Origin: Marinomonas fungiae
GTDB taxonomy: Bacteria > Pseudomonadota > Gammaproteobacteria > Pseudomonadales > Marinomonadaceae
Direction of reading: 5' to 3'
DNA: 64,000 nucleotides
Assembly: GCF_001418205.1 (NCBI RefSeq)
Contig: NZ_LIQF01000002.1
Span: 372,001-436,000, forward strand
Of this stretch, positions 37,768-46,398 are shown one piece after another (positions within the stretch are counted from its first letter, which is position 1; every line of letters begins with the position of its first letter). The notes beneath the pieces are model-generated. The model saw nothing but the letters and a program-made list of their open reading frames with translations, searched no databases and was not told where the DNA came from. A program made the position numbers and the translations under genes.

Positions 37768-38262
37768 ATGTCGACGAGTATCGCTTTAAAAAAAGAAGTC
37801 AAAGAAAACGATGATCCAATGTTGCAATGGGTGACATTCCGTCTTGATCAAGAGATTTATGGCGTGAATGTTATGCAGGTCAAAGAGGTCTTACGTTATT
37901 CCGAAATTGCTCCAGTACCAGGGGCTCCAGCCTTTGTACTAGGAATTATTCATTTGCGCGGTACGGTCGTCACCGTCATTGATACTTGCCAGCGTTTTGG
38001 TCTGATATCGGGTGAGATTACCGATGCGACTCGTATTATGATCGTCGAAGTAGAAGGTCATGTGATCGGTATTTTAGTGGATGCAGTCTCTGAAGTCGTG
38101 TATCTGCGTCAATCTGAGATCGAAGTGTCGCCAAGTGTGGGTAATGACGAGTCATCAAAATTCATCCAAGGTGTCTGTCATAAAAATGATACTTTGTTGA
38201 TTCTGGTAGATTTAGATAAAATGCTTTCTGAAGATGAGTGGAGCGAAATCGCTTCCATGTAA
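37768..38262 (+). CDS. cheW: Chemotaxis coupling protein CheW
   Basis: Adaptor that couples chemoreceptors to CheA. A single CheW domain of 164 residues with the pattern QWVTFRLDQEIYGVNVMQVKEVL (split over 25-47), the RGTVVTVIDTC segment and GILVDAVSEVV. It is the last standard chemotaxis gene of the cluster. The spacing of 16 bases from the ParP-like gene suggests the same transcript. Confidence 0.95.
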   Translation: MSTSIALKKEVKENDDPMLQWVTFRLDQEIYGVNVMQVKEVLRYSEIAPVPGAPAFVLGIIHLRGTVVTVIDTCQRFGLISGEITDATRIMIVEVEGHVIGILVDAVSEVVYLRQSEIEVSPSVGNDESSKFIQGVCHKNDTLLILVDLDKMLSEDEWSEIASM

Positions 38263-38289
38263 ACTAGATCCAGTTTTGGAAGGCGATTG

Positions 38290-38700
38290 ATGGAATCTCA
38301 GTGGATTTTTAACTTATTGTTAGTGCTGCAGTTTTTTTTATTACTGGCATTGGCAGTGTGGGCGTACCGTCTTTCGCGTAAGTTAAAGAAATTTGAACGC
38401 TCTGTGCATGAAGCCGAGTTAGCGCAGAAAAAGCAAGTACAAGTACTTGCTTCAGGCTCTATTGGCATGGGACGTCGTCTAGTTGCCATTGAGAAACGTC
38501 TAAATATGGCGGTGGAACGCCAGTCAGAACTGATCTCAAAAGAAGGCAGTAGTGTCTCCTATAATCGCGCAATGGAACTTCTTGATATGGGGGCATCTGT
38601 GGATGACTTGGTATCAAAGTGTGGTTTGATCCGAGCCGAAGCAGAATTAATCAGCCTATTAAAGAAAGAGTCGCGTCGTAATAGCAACCAATCGCATTAA
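38290..38700 (+). CDS. DUF2802 family protein
   Basis: A 136-residue protein with one N-terminal membrane segment (about 6-24), a charged coiled-coil stretch, and a C-terminal helix-turn-helix-like region (MELLDMGASVDDLVSKCGLIRAEAELISLL, split over 93-122). The same kind of gene follows cheW in Pseudomonas; its function is not known to me. A TTG at 38287 precedes the ATG. The 3' end, including the stop, forms the left arm and loop of a strong hairpin. Confidence 0.8.
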   Translation: MESQWIFNLLLVLQFFLLLALAVWAYRLSRKLKKFERSVHEAELAQKKQVQVLASGSIGMGRRLVAIEKRLNMAVERQSELISKEGSSVSYNRAMELLDMGASVDDLVSKCGLIRAEAELISLLKKESRRNSNQSH

Positions 38701-38711
38701 TTGGTTGCTAT
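38681..38711. terminator. Hairpin at the end of the flagellar cluster
   Basis: A perfect 12-base inverted repeat (38681-38692 with 38700-38711) around a seven-base loop. It covers the last codons and stop of the DUF2802 gene and reaches the stop of the convergent mini-FlhB gene. There is no strong T-run on either side, so it may end transcription imperfectly or protect the 3' ends from decay. Confidence 0.6.
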
Positions 38712-38986
38712 CCCTTCTTGTAAAAATCAGATGTGCCTTTCAGCGAATGTGAGAAGGCAATGATTTCAGCGACGGCTAAATACAGCGTTTCTGGTATTTC
38801 GTCGCCCAGCTCCAGCGTGGACAATACTTCTACTAATTCGGGGCTTTTGTGTAACAACACATTGTTTTCCTCCGCCACCCGCATGATTTGTTCTGCTAAA
38901 TACCCTGTACCTTTTGCAGTAACGATCGGTGCACTTTGGAAATCATACTTCAGTGCGACGGCTTTTTTGGGATTGGGGGGAGTCAT
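38708..38986 (-). CDS. Free-standing FlhB C-terminal domain protein
   Basis: A 92-residue protein matching the cytoplasmic end of FlhB. Full FlhB here reads NPTHYSVALKYD at its autocleavage site; this protein begins MTPPNPKKAVALKYD. It therefore starts at about the place where FlhB is cut and lacks the PTH residues. The rest (TAKGTGYLAEQI, LGDEIPETLYLAVAEIIAF) follows the FlhB fold. Similar small proteins (FhlB/YlqH, FlhX) are known, and FlhX in epsilonproteobacteria can partly replace the FlhB fragment. The start directly follows the stop of the FliK-like gene, so the two are one operon. Confidence 0.85.
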   Translation of the reverse strand: MTPPNPKKAVALKYDFQSAPIVTAKGTGYLAEQIMRVAEENNVLLHKSPELVEVLSTLELGDEIPETLYLAVAEIIAFSHSLKGTSDFYKKG

Positions 38987-40792
38987 TTAGGTTCTCACAT
39001 CAATTAGGCGTTGTTGTGTCGGCTCTTGATATTGGTTTGGCTTATCGTTCAACTTAGCACGAAAGCAATCAAGGGTTTCGACTTCGACCTGTTTACTTCT
39101 TAGGTTGTCGCGTAACTCATCAAGACGCTGGCGAATCATTTGTTCCGTAGTAGGAGCTTCTACGGCGAATAAAATACCAACCTTTTTATCTTGGATGCTG
39201 GCACGAGCCTCGAATCGACCGGTTTCCTCAAAGTCGAATTTTAACTGAACAAGCCAACGTCGCTTATGGGGCTCAACTTCCTTGTCTTTGTCAGACGCAT
39301 CTTTATCAATCCTTAAATTCACTACGGAGGTGCTTTGACCATCTTTTATAGGGATTTCAATGCTCAGGGGTAAAATGGAGCCGTCTTGTTGCGCGTTTTC
39401 GATAAGATGACGCACTTGGCTGGTGGTGATGCGCTCGATGGCGCCAGCCACTAAACTCATTGCTTGCTGAGAGTGCGTTGCTTGTGGACCTGTCGTATTA
39501 GCCTGCTTAGATATTTCAAGATTTGCACCTTCCAAACGAGATAGATTGAGCTTCAAGTCTGAAGTTAAATTAGTTTTCTGTGACAAATTATGCTCACTAA
39601 AAAGCCCTGAATTCTGAATGGCTTGTTTAATGCCATCACTTGATTGGGTCAAACTTTGTAGATTTGGTAATTGTTTGACCAGCTGCTCTAAGGCAACAGC
39701 GACTTTTTCCGGCAGAGCAGTTCCACTTTGTGCCAAGTGATTAAGCTGACGGATCATGGAAACAAACTCCTGAGGCGAAATTTGTTTGGGTAGTGTCTGT
39801 TTTAGACCTTCAGTTAGGGTCGTTGCGGTCGGTGAAGGTCGCTCGGTAGGGTAAAGTTGTAATTGACCTTGCTTATCGACCATGACCGTCAGTGTTTCTC
39901 CCACTTTGAGTGGATGCTGAGTGTTGAGCGTGAATTGCTCGTTACCGTCGGTAACTACAGCGCTAAATGTCGCATTGGCCCCAGTATTTGCAGTTTGAGG
40001 GAGGGGGGGGCGTGTCTCTTGTGGTGACACTTGCGTGATCACTGTTGGATTAATAGTTGTCTTGTTGACTGCTGGTGTTGTTGATGCCGGTGCAGAGACT
40101 GCTGCACTGTTAGTGGCTTGCGCATTGGATGGCGAAGTTGGTCTGCTGGTTGATATGTTTGAGTTGGTTGAACTTGTTTGGCTTTGTGGTGACGGCGTTG
40201 TGGTTGTTTTAGGTAGCGGCGTATTGCTGCCAATCACCGTTAATATGATGGGGCGACTGGCAATAGCGACTTGGGCGATGGTCTGAGCCTGCTGTGGACT
40301 GACGGGTGCTGGGTTGGATGTCATTGAGGTATTTTGTGTGGCATTTGTAAGGTTTTGTTGACCCGCTACGGAACTAGCTGGCATAGCTGTGCTCGAACTT
40401 GCAGAGCTAGTTGGATTGGCCGCAGGTGAGGGGATTTGAGGCTGAGTTACCACATTTGTTGTTTGAGCGGGGCGTTGGTTGAAAACCGTTAGAGATGCTT
40501 GGTTACCAGATACGTTTAAGGTTCCCTTGTCGCCCGCTTGTAGGTTGGGGCTTGGTTTATTATTGACTAACGTATACTGCTGTTGGTCGCTACGGGTTAT
40601 ACCGATTAGTTGCTGATTGCCGCTCGTGGTTTGTGCATTCTTAACCGAAGTAATTTGAATAGGGTGCAGGCCATCAATCAATTTTAATTCGCTGCCGAGT
40701 TTGGCTAGGGCACCAAGGTTCGCCGTCGACGTGGTTGGTGCTGTCGAGGTTTTTCCTTGCCCAGAAACAAGCGAATTTATGTCCGTGATCAT
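38987..40792 (-). CDS. Second FliK-like protein (flagellar hook-length control domain)
   Basis: A 601-residue protein. The first 330 residues are low complexity, rich in Thr, Ser, Gln, Pro, Asn and Ala. The C-terminal part has a FliK-type domain: LPLSIEIPIKDGQSTSVVNLRI, then WLVQLKFDFEETGRFEARASIQDKKVGILFAVEAPTTEQMIRQRLDELRDNLRSKQVEVETLDC over about 490-580. This type of protein, near DUF2802 and ahead of ccmA, also occurs in Pseudomonas. The open frame extends upstream to 40903, but an AAAGGGTGG site supports the ATG at 40792 and leaves room for a promoter facing ccmA. With the downstream mini-FlhB it forms a FliK/FlhB-like pair beside the main ones; whether it acts in flagellar export is unknown. 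Confidence 0.78.
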   Translation of the reverse strand: MITDINSLVSGQGKTSTAPTTSTANLGALAKLGSELKLIDGLHPIQITSVKNAQTTSGNQQLIGITRSDQQQYTLVNNKPSPNLQAGDKGTLNVSGNQASLTVFNQRPAQTTNVVTQPQIPSPAANPTSSASSSTAMPASSVAGQQNLTNATQNTSMTSNPAPVSPQQAQTIAQVAIASRPIILTVIGSNTPLPKTTTTPSPQSQTSSTNSNISTSRPTSPSNAQATNSAAVSAPASTTPAVNKTTINPTVITQVSPQETRPPLPQTANTGANATFSAVVTDGNEQFTLNTQHPLKVGETLTVMVDKQGQLQLYPTERPSPTATTLTEGLKQTLPKQISPQEFVSMIRQLNHLAQSGTALPEKVAVALEQLVKQLPNLQSLTQSSDGIKQAIQNSGLFSEHNLSQKTNLTSDLKLNLSRLEGANLEISKQANTTGPQATHSQQAMSLVAGAIERITTSQVRHLIENAQQDGSILPLSIEIPIKDGQSTSVVNLRIDKDASDKDKEVEPHKRRWLVQLKFDFEETGRFEARASIQDKKVGILFAVEAPTTEQMIRQRLDELRDNLRSKQVEVETLDCFRAKLNDKPNQYQEPTQQRLIDVRT

Positions 40793-40897
40793 GCTTTCAC
40801 CACCCTTTCTTTCTGAAAAGCTAGAAATATATTTTATAATAGGCGCCAATTTAGAGCCTTGCTCTAACTCTATTAACGGCCAGTATGGGTAATTCTT

Positions 40898-41512
40898 TTG
40901 CAAAAAACAGTGGACTTACAAGTGAAAGACCTTTGGATTGAGCGAGGTGAGCGAGATCTCTGTCGTCACCTGACGTTTTCAGTCCAAAGTGGTGAGTTGG
41001 TTCGCATCGCAGGAGAGAATGGCGCAGGCAAAAGCTCGCTGATGAAATCTATTTTAGGATGGCTTCATTTTGCAGAAGGCACTCTTGAATTCAATGGTGA
41101 AGATGTCACACAACACCGGGATATGTTATTGCAGAATCAGCTCTATCTTGGCCATACCCCAGGCATTAAAAATGTTTTTACCGCATTGGAAAATCTAAAG
41201 CTCTATTGCCCAGATGCTGCCGAGGATGACTTAGAACAAGCCTTGGTACAAGTTCAATTAGGGGCGTTTGCCGATACCCCTGCGGCGCAGTTATCCGCTG
41301 GACAGAAGCGCCGTATCGCCTTAGCCCGCTTGTGGTTGACGGATAAAGCCTTGTGGTTTTTGGATGAGCCATTCACGGCGTTGGATGTGAAAGGTGTCGA
41401 AGCCTTAGAGAAGCGTATGTCCGAGCATTTAAGTGTTGGTGGAGCGATAGTGATTACCACCCATCAGCCATTGTTAAATCTGTCGCCTAAGGTCATTGAG
41501 CTCGCAGCATGA
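40898..41512 (+). CDS. ccmA: Cytochrome c maturation ABC transporter ATPase CcmA
   Basis: ATPase of the CcmABCD complex that releases haem-charged CcmE from CcmC. Walker A is GENGAGKS near residue 41, the ABC signature is LSAGQKRRIALARL, and Walker B is LWFLDEPFTALD. Length 204 is normal. The start is uncertain: TTG at 40898 or GTG at 40910 are both in frame and neither has a strong ribosome-binding site. It opens a complete ccmA-I operon transcribed away from the FliK-like pair. Confidence 0.93.
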   Translation: MQKTVDLQVKDLWIERGERDLCRHLTFSVQSGELVRIAGENGAGKSSLMKSILGWLHFAEGTLEFNGEDVTQHRDMLLQNQLYLGHTPGIKNVFTALENLKLYCPDAAEDDLEQALVQVQLGAFADTPAAQLSAGQKRRIALARLWLTDKALWFLDEPFTALDVKGVEALEKRMSEHLSVGGAIVITTHQPLLNLSPKVIELAA

Positions 41513-42171
41513 ATTATCGATCCTACTTTAAAGCCGAGTGGCTTTCATTGCTGCGACGTAAGCAGGATACGCTTAATGCACTGCTGTTTTTTGTGATGGT
41601 TATTACCCTGTTTCCTCTTGGTGTAGACCCTAGCGCTGACTTTCTTGCCCCCGCCGCTGGCGGCATTATTTGGTGTGCGACCGCTCTGTCGGTTTTGATG
41701 GCCGTGGAAGGTATGTATAAAGAAGACTACAACGATGGTTCTTTAGAGCAGTGGTTGGTCAGCGGTTTGTCCGTTACCTTGTTGGTGTTTTTAAAGGTCT
41801 TGGCACAGTGGCTGATAGTCGTGGTGCCGTTAATGATTGTATTGCCTATATTAGCGCAAATGCTGTTTTTACCTATGTCTGTACTCGGTGTGGTCATGCT
41901 GTCAATTTTATTGGGAACACCAGCACTGTTTTTCATCGGCTCTATTGGTGCTGCTCTAACGGTATCATTGCGCCGCGGCGCCGTATTAATGTTGTTGTTA
42001 ATATTGCCCTTGTATATTCCGGTAATTGTGTTCGCGACTGGCGCAATCCGAGCGGCGCAATTAGAGATGGCTTATTCAGGTCAACTAGCTATTCTTGCGG
42101 CCATTTCTTTGGTCGCTTTGGCGCTGTCCCCTGTGATGGCGGCGATTTCAATCAGAGCGAGTGTTAATTAA
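41509..42171 (+). CDS. ccmB: Haem exporter protein CcmB
   Basis: Membrane component of the CcmABCD complex. The 220 residues form six membrane segments, with the conserved N-terminal ending around LFFVMVITLFPLGVDP and a later PLYIPVIVFATGAI. It overlaps the ccmA stop by four bases and shares its last base with the ccmC ATG. Confidence 0.94.
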   Translation: MNYRSYFKAEWLSLLRRKQDTLNALLFFVMVITLFPLGVDPSADFLAPAAGGIIWCATALSVLMAVEGMYKEDYNDGSLEQWLVSGLSVTLLVFLKVLAQWLIVVVPLMIVLPILAQMLFLPMSVLGVVMLSILLGTPALFFIGSIGAALTVSLRRGAVLMLLLILPLYIPVIVFATGAIRAAQLEMAYSGQLAILAAISLVALALSPVMAAISIRASVN

Positions 42172-42917
42172 TGAATTGGACGTGGTTTCATAAGCTTGGC
42201 TCACCAAAGTGGTTTTATCAATGGGCCTCAAACTGGGGTGGGCGCTGTGTTTATCTCGGTCTTGCATTACTGGTAATTGGTATCATCTGGGGCTTAGGCT
42301 TTGCTCCTGCGGATTACCAGCAAGGCAATAGCTTCCGTATTATCTATATTCATGTGCCAGTCGCCGTGCTAGCACAAAGCTGCTATCTAGGTATGGGGAT
42401 CGCCGGATTTGTGGCTTTGGTATGGCAGATGAAGTTGGCGCCAGTGTTTATTAAGTCGGTGGCACCGGTTGGGGCGGTCATGGCCTTTATCGCATTGGTG
42501 TCGGGGGCGATTTGGGGAAAACCTACTTGGGGCACTTGGTGGGTTTGGGATGCCCGTTTAACCTCAGTATTGGTGTTGTTTTTACTGTATATGGGGGTAA
42601 TTGCAATCCAGAATGCCATCGATGATCAAGTGTTTGCAGACAAAGCGGTTGCGGTGGTGAGCTTGGTGGGCGTTATCAATCTGCCGATTATTAAATACTC
42701 GGTGGAATGGTGGAATACACTGCATCAACCTGCCACGTTCAAGTTAACGGAAAAGCCGTCTATGCCAATGGAAATGTGGTTGCCGTTGCTGTTTTCAGCA
42801 TTAGGGTTGTATTTATTTGCTGCAGGGCTTGCCATGTGGCGTATGCAGAATGAAGTGTTAGTGCGTGAACGTAAAGCCAGCTGGGTTAAAAAAGAGGTAT
42901 TAGAACATGGCGTTTGA
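42171..42917 (+). CDS. ccmC: Haem-handling protein CcmC
   Basis: Membrane protein that presents haem to CcmE. Six membrane segments and the tryptophan-rich WGTWWVWDARLTS motif (the haem-handling WWD domain) near residue 122. Two histidines expected as haem ligands lie in YIHVPVAV (about 61) and TLHQPATF (about 185). It overlaps ccmD by 11 bases. Confidence 0.95.
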   Translation: MNWTWFHKLGSPKWFYQWASNWGGRCVYLGLALLVIGIIWGLGFAPADYQQGNSFRIIYIHVPVAVLAQSCYLGMGIAGFVALVWQMKLAPVFIKSVAPVGAVMAFIALVSGAIWGKPTWGTWWVWDARLTSVLVLFLLYMGVIAIQNAIDDQVFADKAVAVVSLVGVINLPIIKYSVEWWNTLHQPATFKLTEKPSMPMEMWLPLLFSALGLYLFAAGLAMWRMQNEVLVRERKASWVKKEVLEHGV

Positions 42918-43083
42918 GTCTATTCCTGAGTTCTTGAAAATGGGAACACACGGCATCTATGTCTGGTCTACCTATGGGATTAGCCTGATTGCATTAGTTG
43001 GCTTATTTGTTTCGACGCGAGTGAGCAATTGCAAGCTTCGTAAGCAGTTGAAGAAACGTTATCAAAGGGAGCAAAGTCGTTAA
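42907..43083 (+). CDS. ccmD: Haem exporter protein CcmD
   Basis: A 58-residue single-span protein that I translated directly from the sequence. It has the CcmD pattern: MGTHGIYVWSTYGISLIAL followed by a basic cytoplasmic tail with KLRKQLKKRYQRE. It stabilises the CcmABC complex and helps release holo-CcmE. The start lies inside the end of ccmC and the stop directly precedes the ccmE ATG. Confidence 0.9.
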   Translation: MAFESIPEFLKMGTHGIYVWSTYGISLIALVGLFVSTRVSNCKLRKQLKKRYQREQSR

Positions 43084-43515
43084 ATGCATCCAGTTCGTAA
43101 AAAGCGCATGATCACGATTGCCGTTATCTTAGTGATCTTGGCGGCAGCCATTGGTTTGGTGATGTATGCCCTGTCACAAAATATCAACTTGTTCTATTCG
43201 CCGACGCAAATTGCTCAAGGTGAAGCACCGCACAATGTCACCATTCGCGCTGGTGGTATGGTGGTGGAGGGCAGTGTCGAACGTCATTCAGAAACGTTAG
43301 ATGTTGCTTTTAGCGTCACAGATTACCAACACAATGTGCGGATTCAGTACACGGGGATCTTGCCGGACTTATTCCGTGAAGGTCAAGGTATCGTTGCTCA
43401 GGGTAAGCTGAATGAGAATGGTGTTTTAATTGCTAGCGAGGTGTTGGCAAAACACGATGAAGAATACATGCCACCAGAAGTCACCGATGCGCTAGAAAAG
43501 GCGAAGGCCCAGTAA
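43084..43515 (+). CDS. ccmE: Cytochrome c maturation haem chaperone CcmE
   Basis: Periplasmic chaperone that binds haem covalently and hands it to CcmF/CcmH. One N-terminal membrane anchor (about 9-30) is followed by an OB-fold domain. The haem-binding histidine is residue 124 in the motif [13 protein letters not shown]. Length 143 is typical. Confidence 0.96.
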   Translation: MHPVRKKRMITIAVILVILAAAIGLVMYALSQNINLFYSPTQIAQGEAPHNVTIRAGGMVVEGSVERHSETLDVAFSVTDYQHNVRIQYTGILPDLFREGQGIVAQGKLNENGVLIASEVLAKHDEEYMPPEVTDALEKAKAQ

Positions 43516-43524
43516 GGACACAAC

Positions 43525-45468
43525 ATGATTATGTTACCCGAGATCGGGCACTACTTTTTAATTCTCGCAATGCTGTTTGCCTTGGCATTAGCGATTTTGC
43601 CAATGCTTGGCTACTGGCAGCGCAATGCGATTCTCTTAGCCGCAGCAAAACCGCTGACATATGTAATGATGGCGTTGACTTGTGCCAGTTTCCTCATACT
43701 TGCCATTGCCTTTGCCCGTGATGATTTTTCTATCCTCTATGTGAGCCAAAATTCAAACAGTCTATTGCCAATTTGGTATAAAGTCAGTGCAGTTTGGGGC
43801 GGTCATGAAGGTTCGTTATTACTTTGGATAACGATTTTAACCTTGTGGGCGTCTCTGGTTGCGTACAAAAGTGAGACCTTGCCGAACAGCACCGGTCCCG
43901 TAGTATTGAGTGTCCTTGGGGTTGTTGCCACAGGCTTTTTAGCATTTATCCTGTTTACTTCATCCCCCTTTATTCGCTTATTACCGGACCAGCCTGTTGA
44001 CGGCGTCGATCTGAACCCTTTATTGCAAGATATCGGTCTAATCATTCATCCGCCGATGCTGTACATGGGCTACGTTGGTTTTTCTGTTGCCTTTGCGTTT
44101 GCCATTGCCGCTTTGATTACCGGTAACTTAAACGCGTCGTGGGCCCGTTGGGCGCGCCCTTGGACCAATGTCTCGTGGGCATTTTTGACACTTGGTATTG
44201 CCTTGGGTAGCTGGTGGGCATATTACGAGTTAGGCTGGGGCGGCTGGTGGTTCTGGGATCCCGTGGAAAATGCTTCGCTAATGCCTTGGTTGGCGGGAAC
44301 GGCCTTGATTCATTCATTGGCGGTAACGGAAAAGCGCGGAGTGTTTAAAAGCTGGACGGTATTACTGGCCATTTTTACCTTCAGTTTATCGTTACTTGGC
44401 ACGTTTTTAGTGCGCTCGGGGGTACTCACTTCCGTTCACGCTTTTGCTTCGGATCCAACTCGTGGTGTGTTTATTTTGGCGTTGTTGGTCATCATTATTG
44501 GTAGCAGTCTATTCCTTTATGCGCTGCGAGCATCGCAAGTCAAATCGCAGGTCAGTTTTGGTCTAACCGGACGTGAGTCATGGCTTTTAATCAATAATAT
44601 TTTGTTGACGATTCTAACGCTGACGGTACTGCTAGGAACGCTATATCCGCTAATTTTTGATGCATTTGATCTAGGTAAAATTTCAGTTGGGGCACCATAC
44701 TTCAATGCAGTGTTCAGCCCGATTGCTTTGTTGCTGATTGTCTTTATGGGCATTGCTCCGTTAGCGAAGTGGCACAGCACCAAAGGAGCTTTGTTATGGC
44801 GGATGGCATGGTTGCCAGCGCTGTTGGCGGTTACGCTCTCGGCGCTTGTGTTTACTTTTCATACGTTTGACGCTTATTTGTGGCTGAGTTTTGCTATTGC
44901 CCTTTGGCTGGTACTCATGTGTGTTCGAGATTGGCTAGATAAGGTACTTTCGGCACGCCAATCATTATGGCAGCGGGCACGAAAATTACCGCGCCATTAC
45001 TATGGTATGCAACTCGCACACATGGGGGTGGCTGTGAGTTTGATCGGCGTGATCTTTGTTAGCATGAACAGCACTGAAACGATTGTTCGTATGGCGCCTG
45101 GTGATCGTGTCACCTTGGGAAGCTACGAGTTTGAATTTTTAGGTACGCGCCATGTCGAAGGACCTAATTATACGGCAGACACGGGCGTTATTAATGTGTA
45201 CCAAGATGGTGTTGTTATTGCTCAAATGCTGCCGCAAAAGCGTCTTTATAAAGCGCGCCAACAAATGATGACGGAAGCCGCTTTGAATCCGGGGTTTACC
45301 CGAGACCTATACATTTCTCTTGGTGAGCCATTGGCGAATGGTGCCTGGGGGGTTCGAATTTACATCAAATCCTTTGTGCGTTGGATTTGGTTAGGTGGCC
45401 TTTTAATGATGGCCGGTGGCTTATTGGCTGCTTGGGACAAACGTTACCGCCGCAAAATAGGAGCTTAA
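43525..45468 (+). CDS. ccmF: Cytochrome c haem lyase subunit CcmF
   Basis: Large membrane protein that attaches haem to apocytochrome c together with CcmH and CcmI. About fifteen membrane segments over 647 residues, with the tryptophan-rich GWGGWWFWDPVENASLMPWL motif near residues 236-255 and conserved histidines nearby. The ATG at 43531 is an alternative start. Placement and length are standard. Confidence 0.95.
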   Translation: MIMLPEIGHYFLILAMLFALALAILPMLGYWQRNAILLAAAKPLTYVMMALTCASFLILAIAFARDDFSILYVSQNSNSLLPIWYKVSAVWGGHEGSLLLWITILTLWASLVAYKSETLPNSTGPVVLSVLGVVATGFLAFILFTSSPFIRLLPDQPVDGVDLNPLLQDIGLIIHPPMLYMGYVGFSVAFAFAIAALITGNLNASWARWARPWTNVSWAFLTLGIALGSWWAYYELGWGGWWFWDPVENASLMPWLAGTALIHSLAVTEKRGVFKSWTVLLAIFTFSLSLLGTFLVRSGVLTSVHAFASDPTRGVFILALLVIIIGSSLFLYALRASQVKSQVSFGLTGRESWLLINNILLTILTLTVLLGTLYPLIFDAFDLGKISVGAPYFNAVFSPIALLLIVFMGIAPLAKWHSTKGALLWRMAWLPALLAVTLSALVFTFHTFDAYLWLSFAIALWLVLMCVRDWLDKVLSARQSLWQRARKLPRHYYGMQLAHMGVAVSLIGVIFVSMNSTETIVRMAPGDRVTLGSYEFEFLGTRHVEGPNYTADTGVINVYQDGVVIAQMLPQKRLYKARQQMMTEAALNPGFTRDLYISLGEPLANGAWGVRIYIKSFVRWIWLGGLLMMAGGLLAAWDKRYRRKIGA

Positions 45469-45469
45469 C

Positions 45470-45982
45470 GTGAAGAAAATACTCTTTTTTATACCTTTCC
45501 TAGTATTCGTCGCATTGGGGGTGGTGTTTTATCAGCAACTAGGTAAAGACACGGAATACATGCCATCTGCCTTAGTCGGTAAGAATGTTCCAGAATTTAA
45601 ACTGGTGAACATGGAAAGCGATACCGTGGTCAGTAACGGTGACATGCCAAATGAGCCGTATCTGCTAAATTTCTGGGCCACTTGGTGTCCATCTTGTAGT
45701 GCTGAGCACGCGTACCTTGGTGAGTTAGCAGAGCAGGGCGTAAACATTGTTGGTGTGGATTACAAAGATGAACCCCCTGCTGCTAAAAAATGGTTAGCGG
45801 AACGTGGTAATCCTTATTCACTTGTCTTACTGGATGAAATGGGGCGCTTCGGGGTCGATATGGGCATCACGGGGGCGCCAGAGACGTTTGTAGTCAGTGC
45901 TGAGGGTAAAATCCTATATCGTCACCAAGGTGTGGTAGACGCCGAGGTATGGGAAAACCTTCTCAAGGAACATATGCAATGA
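45470..45982 (+). CDS. ccmG: Thiol:disulfide interchange protein CcmG (DsbE)
   Basis: Membrane-anchored thioredoxin that keeps apocytochrome c cysteines reduced for haem attachment. An N-terminal anchor (about 3-22) is followed by a thioredoxin fold with the active site WCPSC (cysteines 73 and 76) and a cis-proline in GITGAPETFVV. The GTG start is preceded by TAGGAG. The stop overlaps the ccmH ATG. Confidence 0.94.
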   Translation: MKKILFFIPFLVFVALGVVFYQQLGKDTEYMPSALVGKNVPEFKLVNMESDTVVSNGDMPNEPYLLNFWATWCPSCSAEHAYLGELAEQGVNIVGVDYKDEPPAAKKWLAERGNPYSLVLLDEMGRFGVDMGITGAPETFVVSAEGKILYRHQGVVDAEVWENLLKEHMQ

Positions 45983-46398
45983 TTGGACGTTTATTAAGCT
46001 TGATGCTATTGACCCTAGGAGTATGGGGCGGTGCTGCGATCGCTATGGAGGTTTTAGAGTTTCAGACGCCAGAAGATCAAGAGCGCTATCGTGTCCTCAC
46101 GGAAGAACTGCGTTGTCCTAAGTGTCAGAACCAAAATTTAGAAGATTCCAATGCTGGGATTGCTGTGGACCTTCGTAGTCAAATTTACGCTATGGTTAAC
46201 GACGGTAAATCCAACCAAGAAATCATTGATTACATGGTCGCGCGCTATGGAGAGTTTGTCCTGTATCGCCCTGTACATGACTCAAGTACCGCCGTGCTCT
46301 GGTATGGCCCATTTGTGTTACTGCTAGTGGGCGGATTGATTTTCATCTTGGTGGTGTTCAAAAACAAACGTCAATCTGACAAGGACGCCAAATTATGA
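45979..46398 (+). CDS. ccmH: Cytochrome c maturation protein CcmH
   Basis: Thiol-redox subunit of the haem lyase. It has a signal peptide (to about residue 22), a short domain with LRCPKCQNQNLEDSN (cysteines 46 and 49), and a C-terminal membrane segment. The frame is open to 45949, but the ATG at 45979, overlapping the ccmG stop, gives the proper signal peptide. It lacks the TPR extension of E. coli CcmH; that part is the separate ccmI gene that follows. Confidence 0.93.
   Translation: MIGRLLSLMLLTLGVWGGAAIAMEVLEFQTPEDQERYRVLTEELRCPKCQNQNLEDSNAGIAVDLRSQIYAMVNDGKSNQEIIDYMVARYGEFVLYRPVHDSSTAVLWYGPFVLLLVGGLIFILVVFKNKRQSDKDAKL

Noticed and set aside
41751-42167. 138-residue plus-strand frame inside ccmB
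   Set aside because: A shifted frame over the membrane segments of CcmB, which is intact and conserved.
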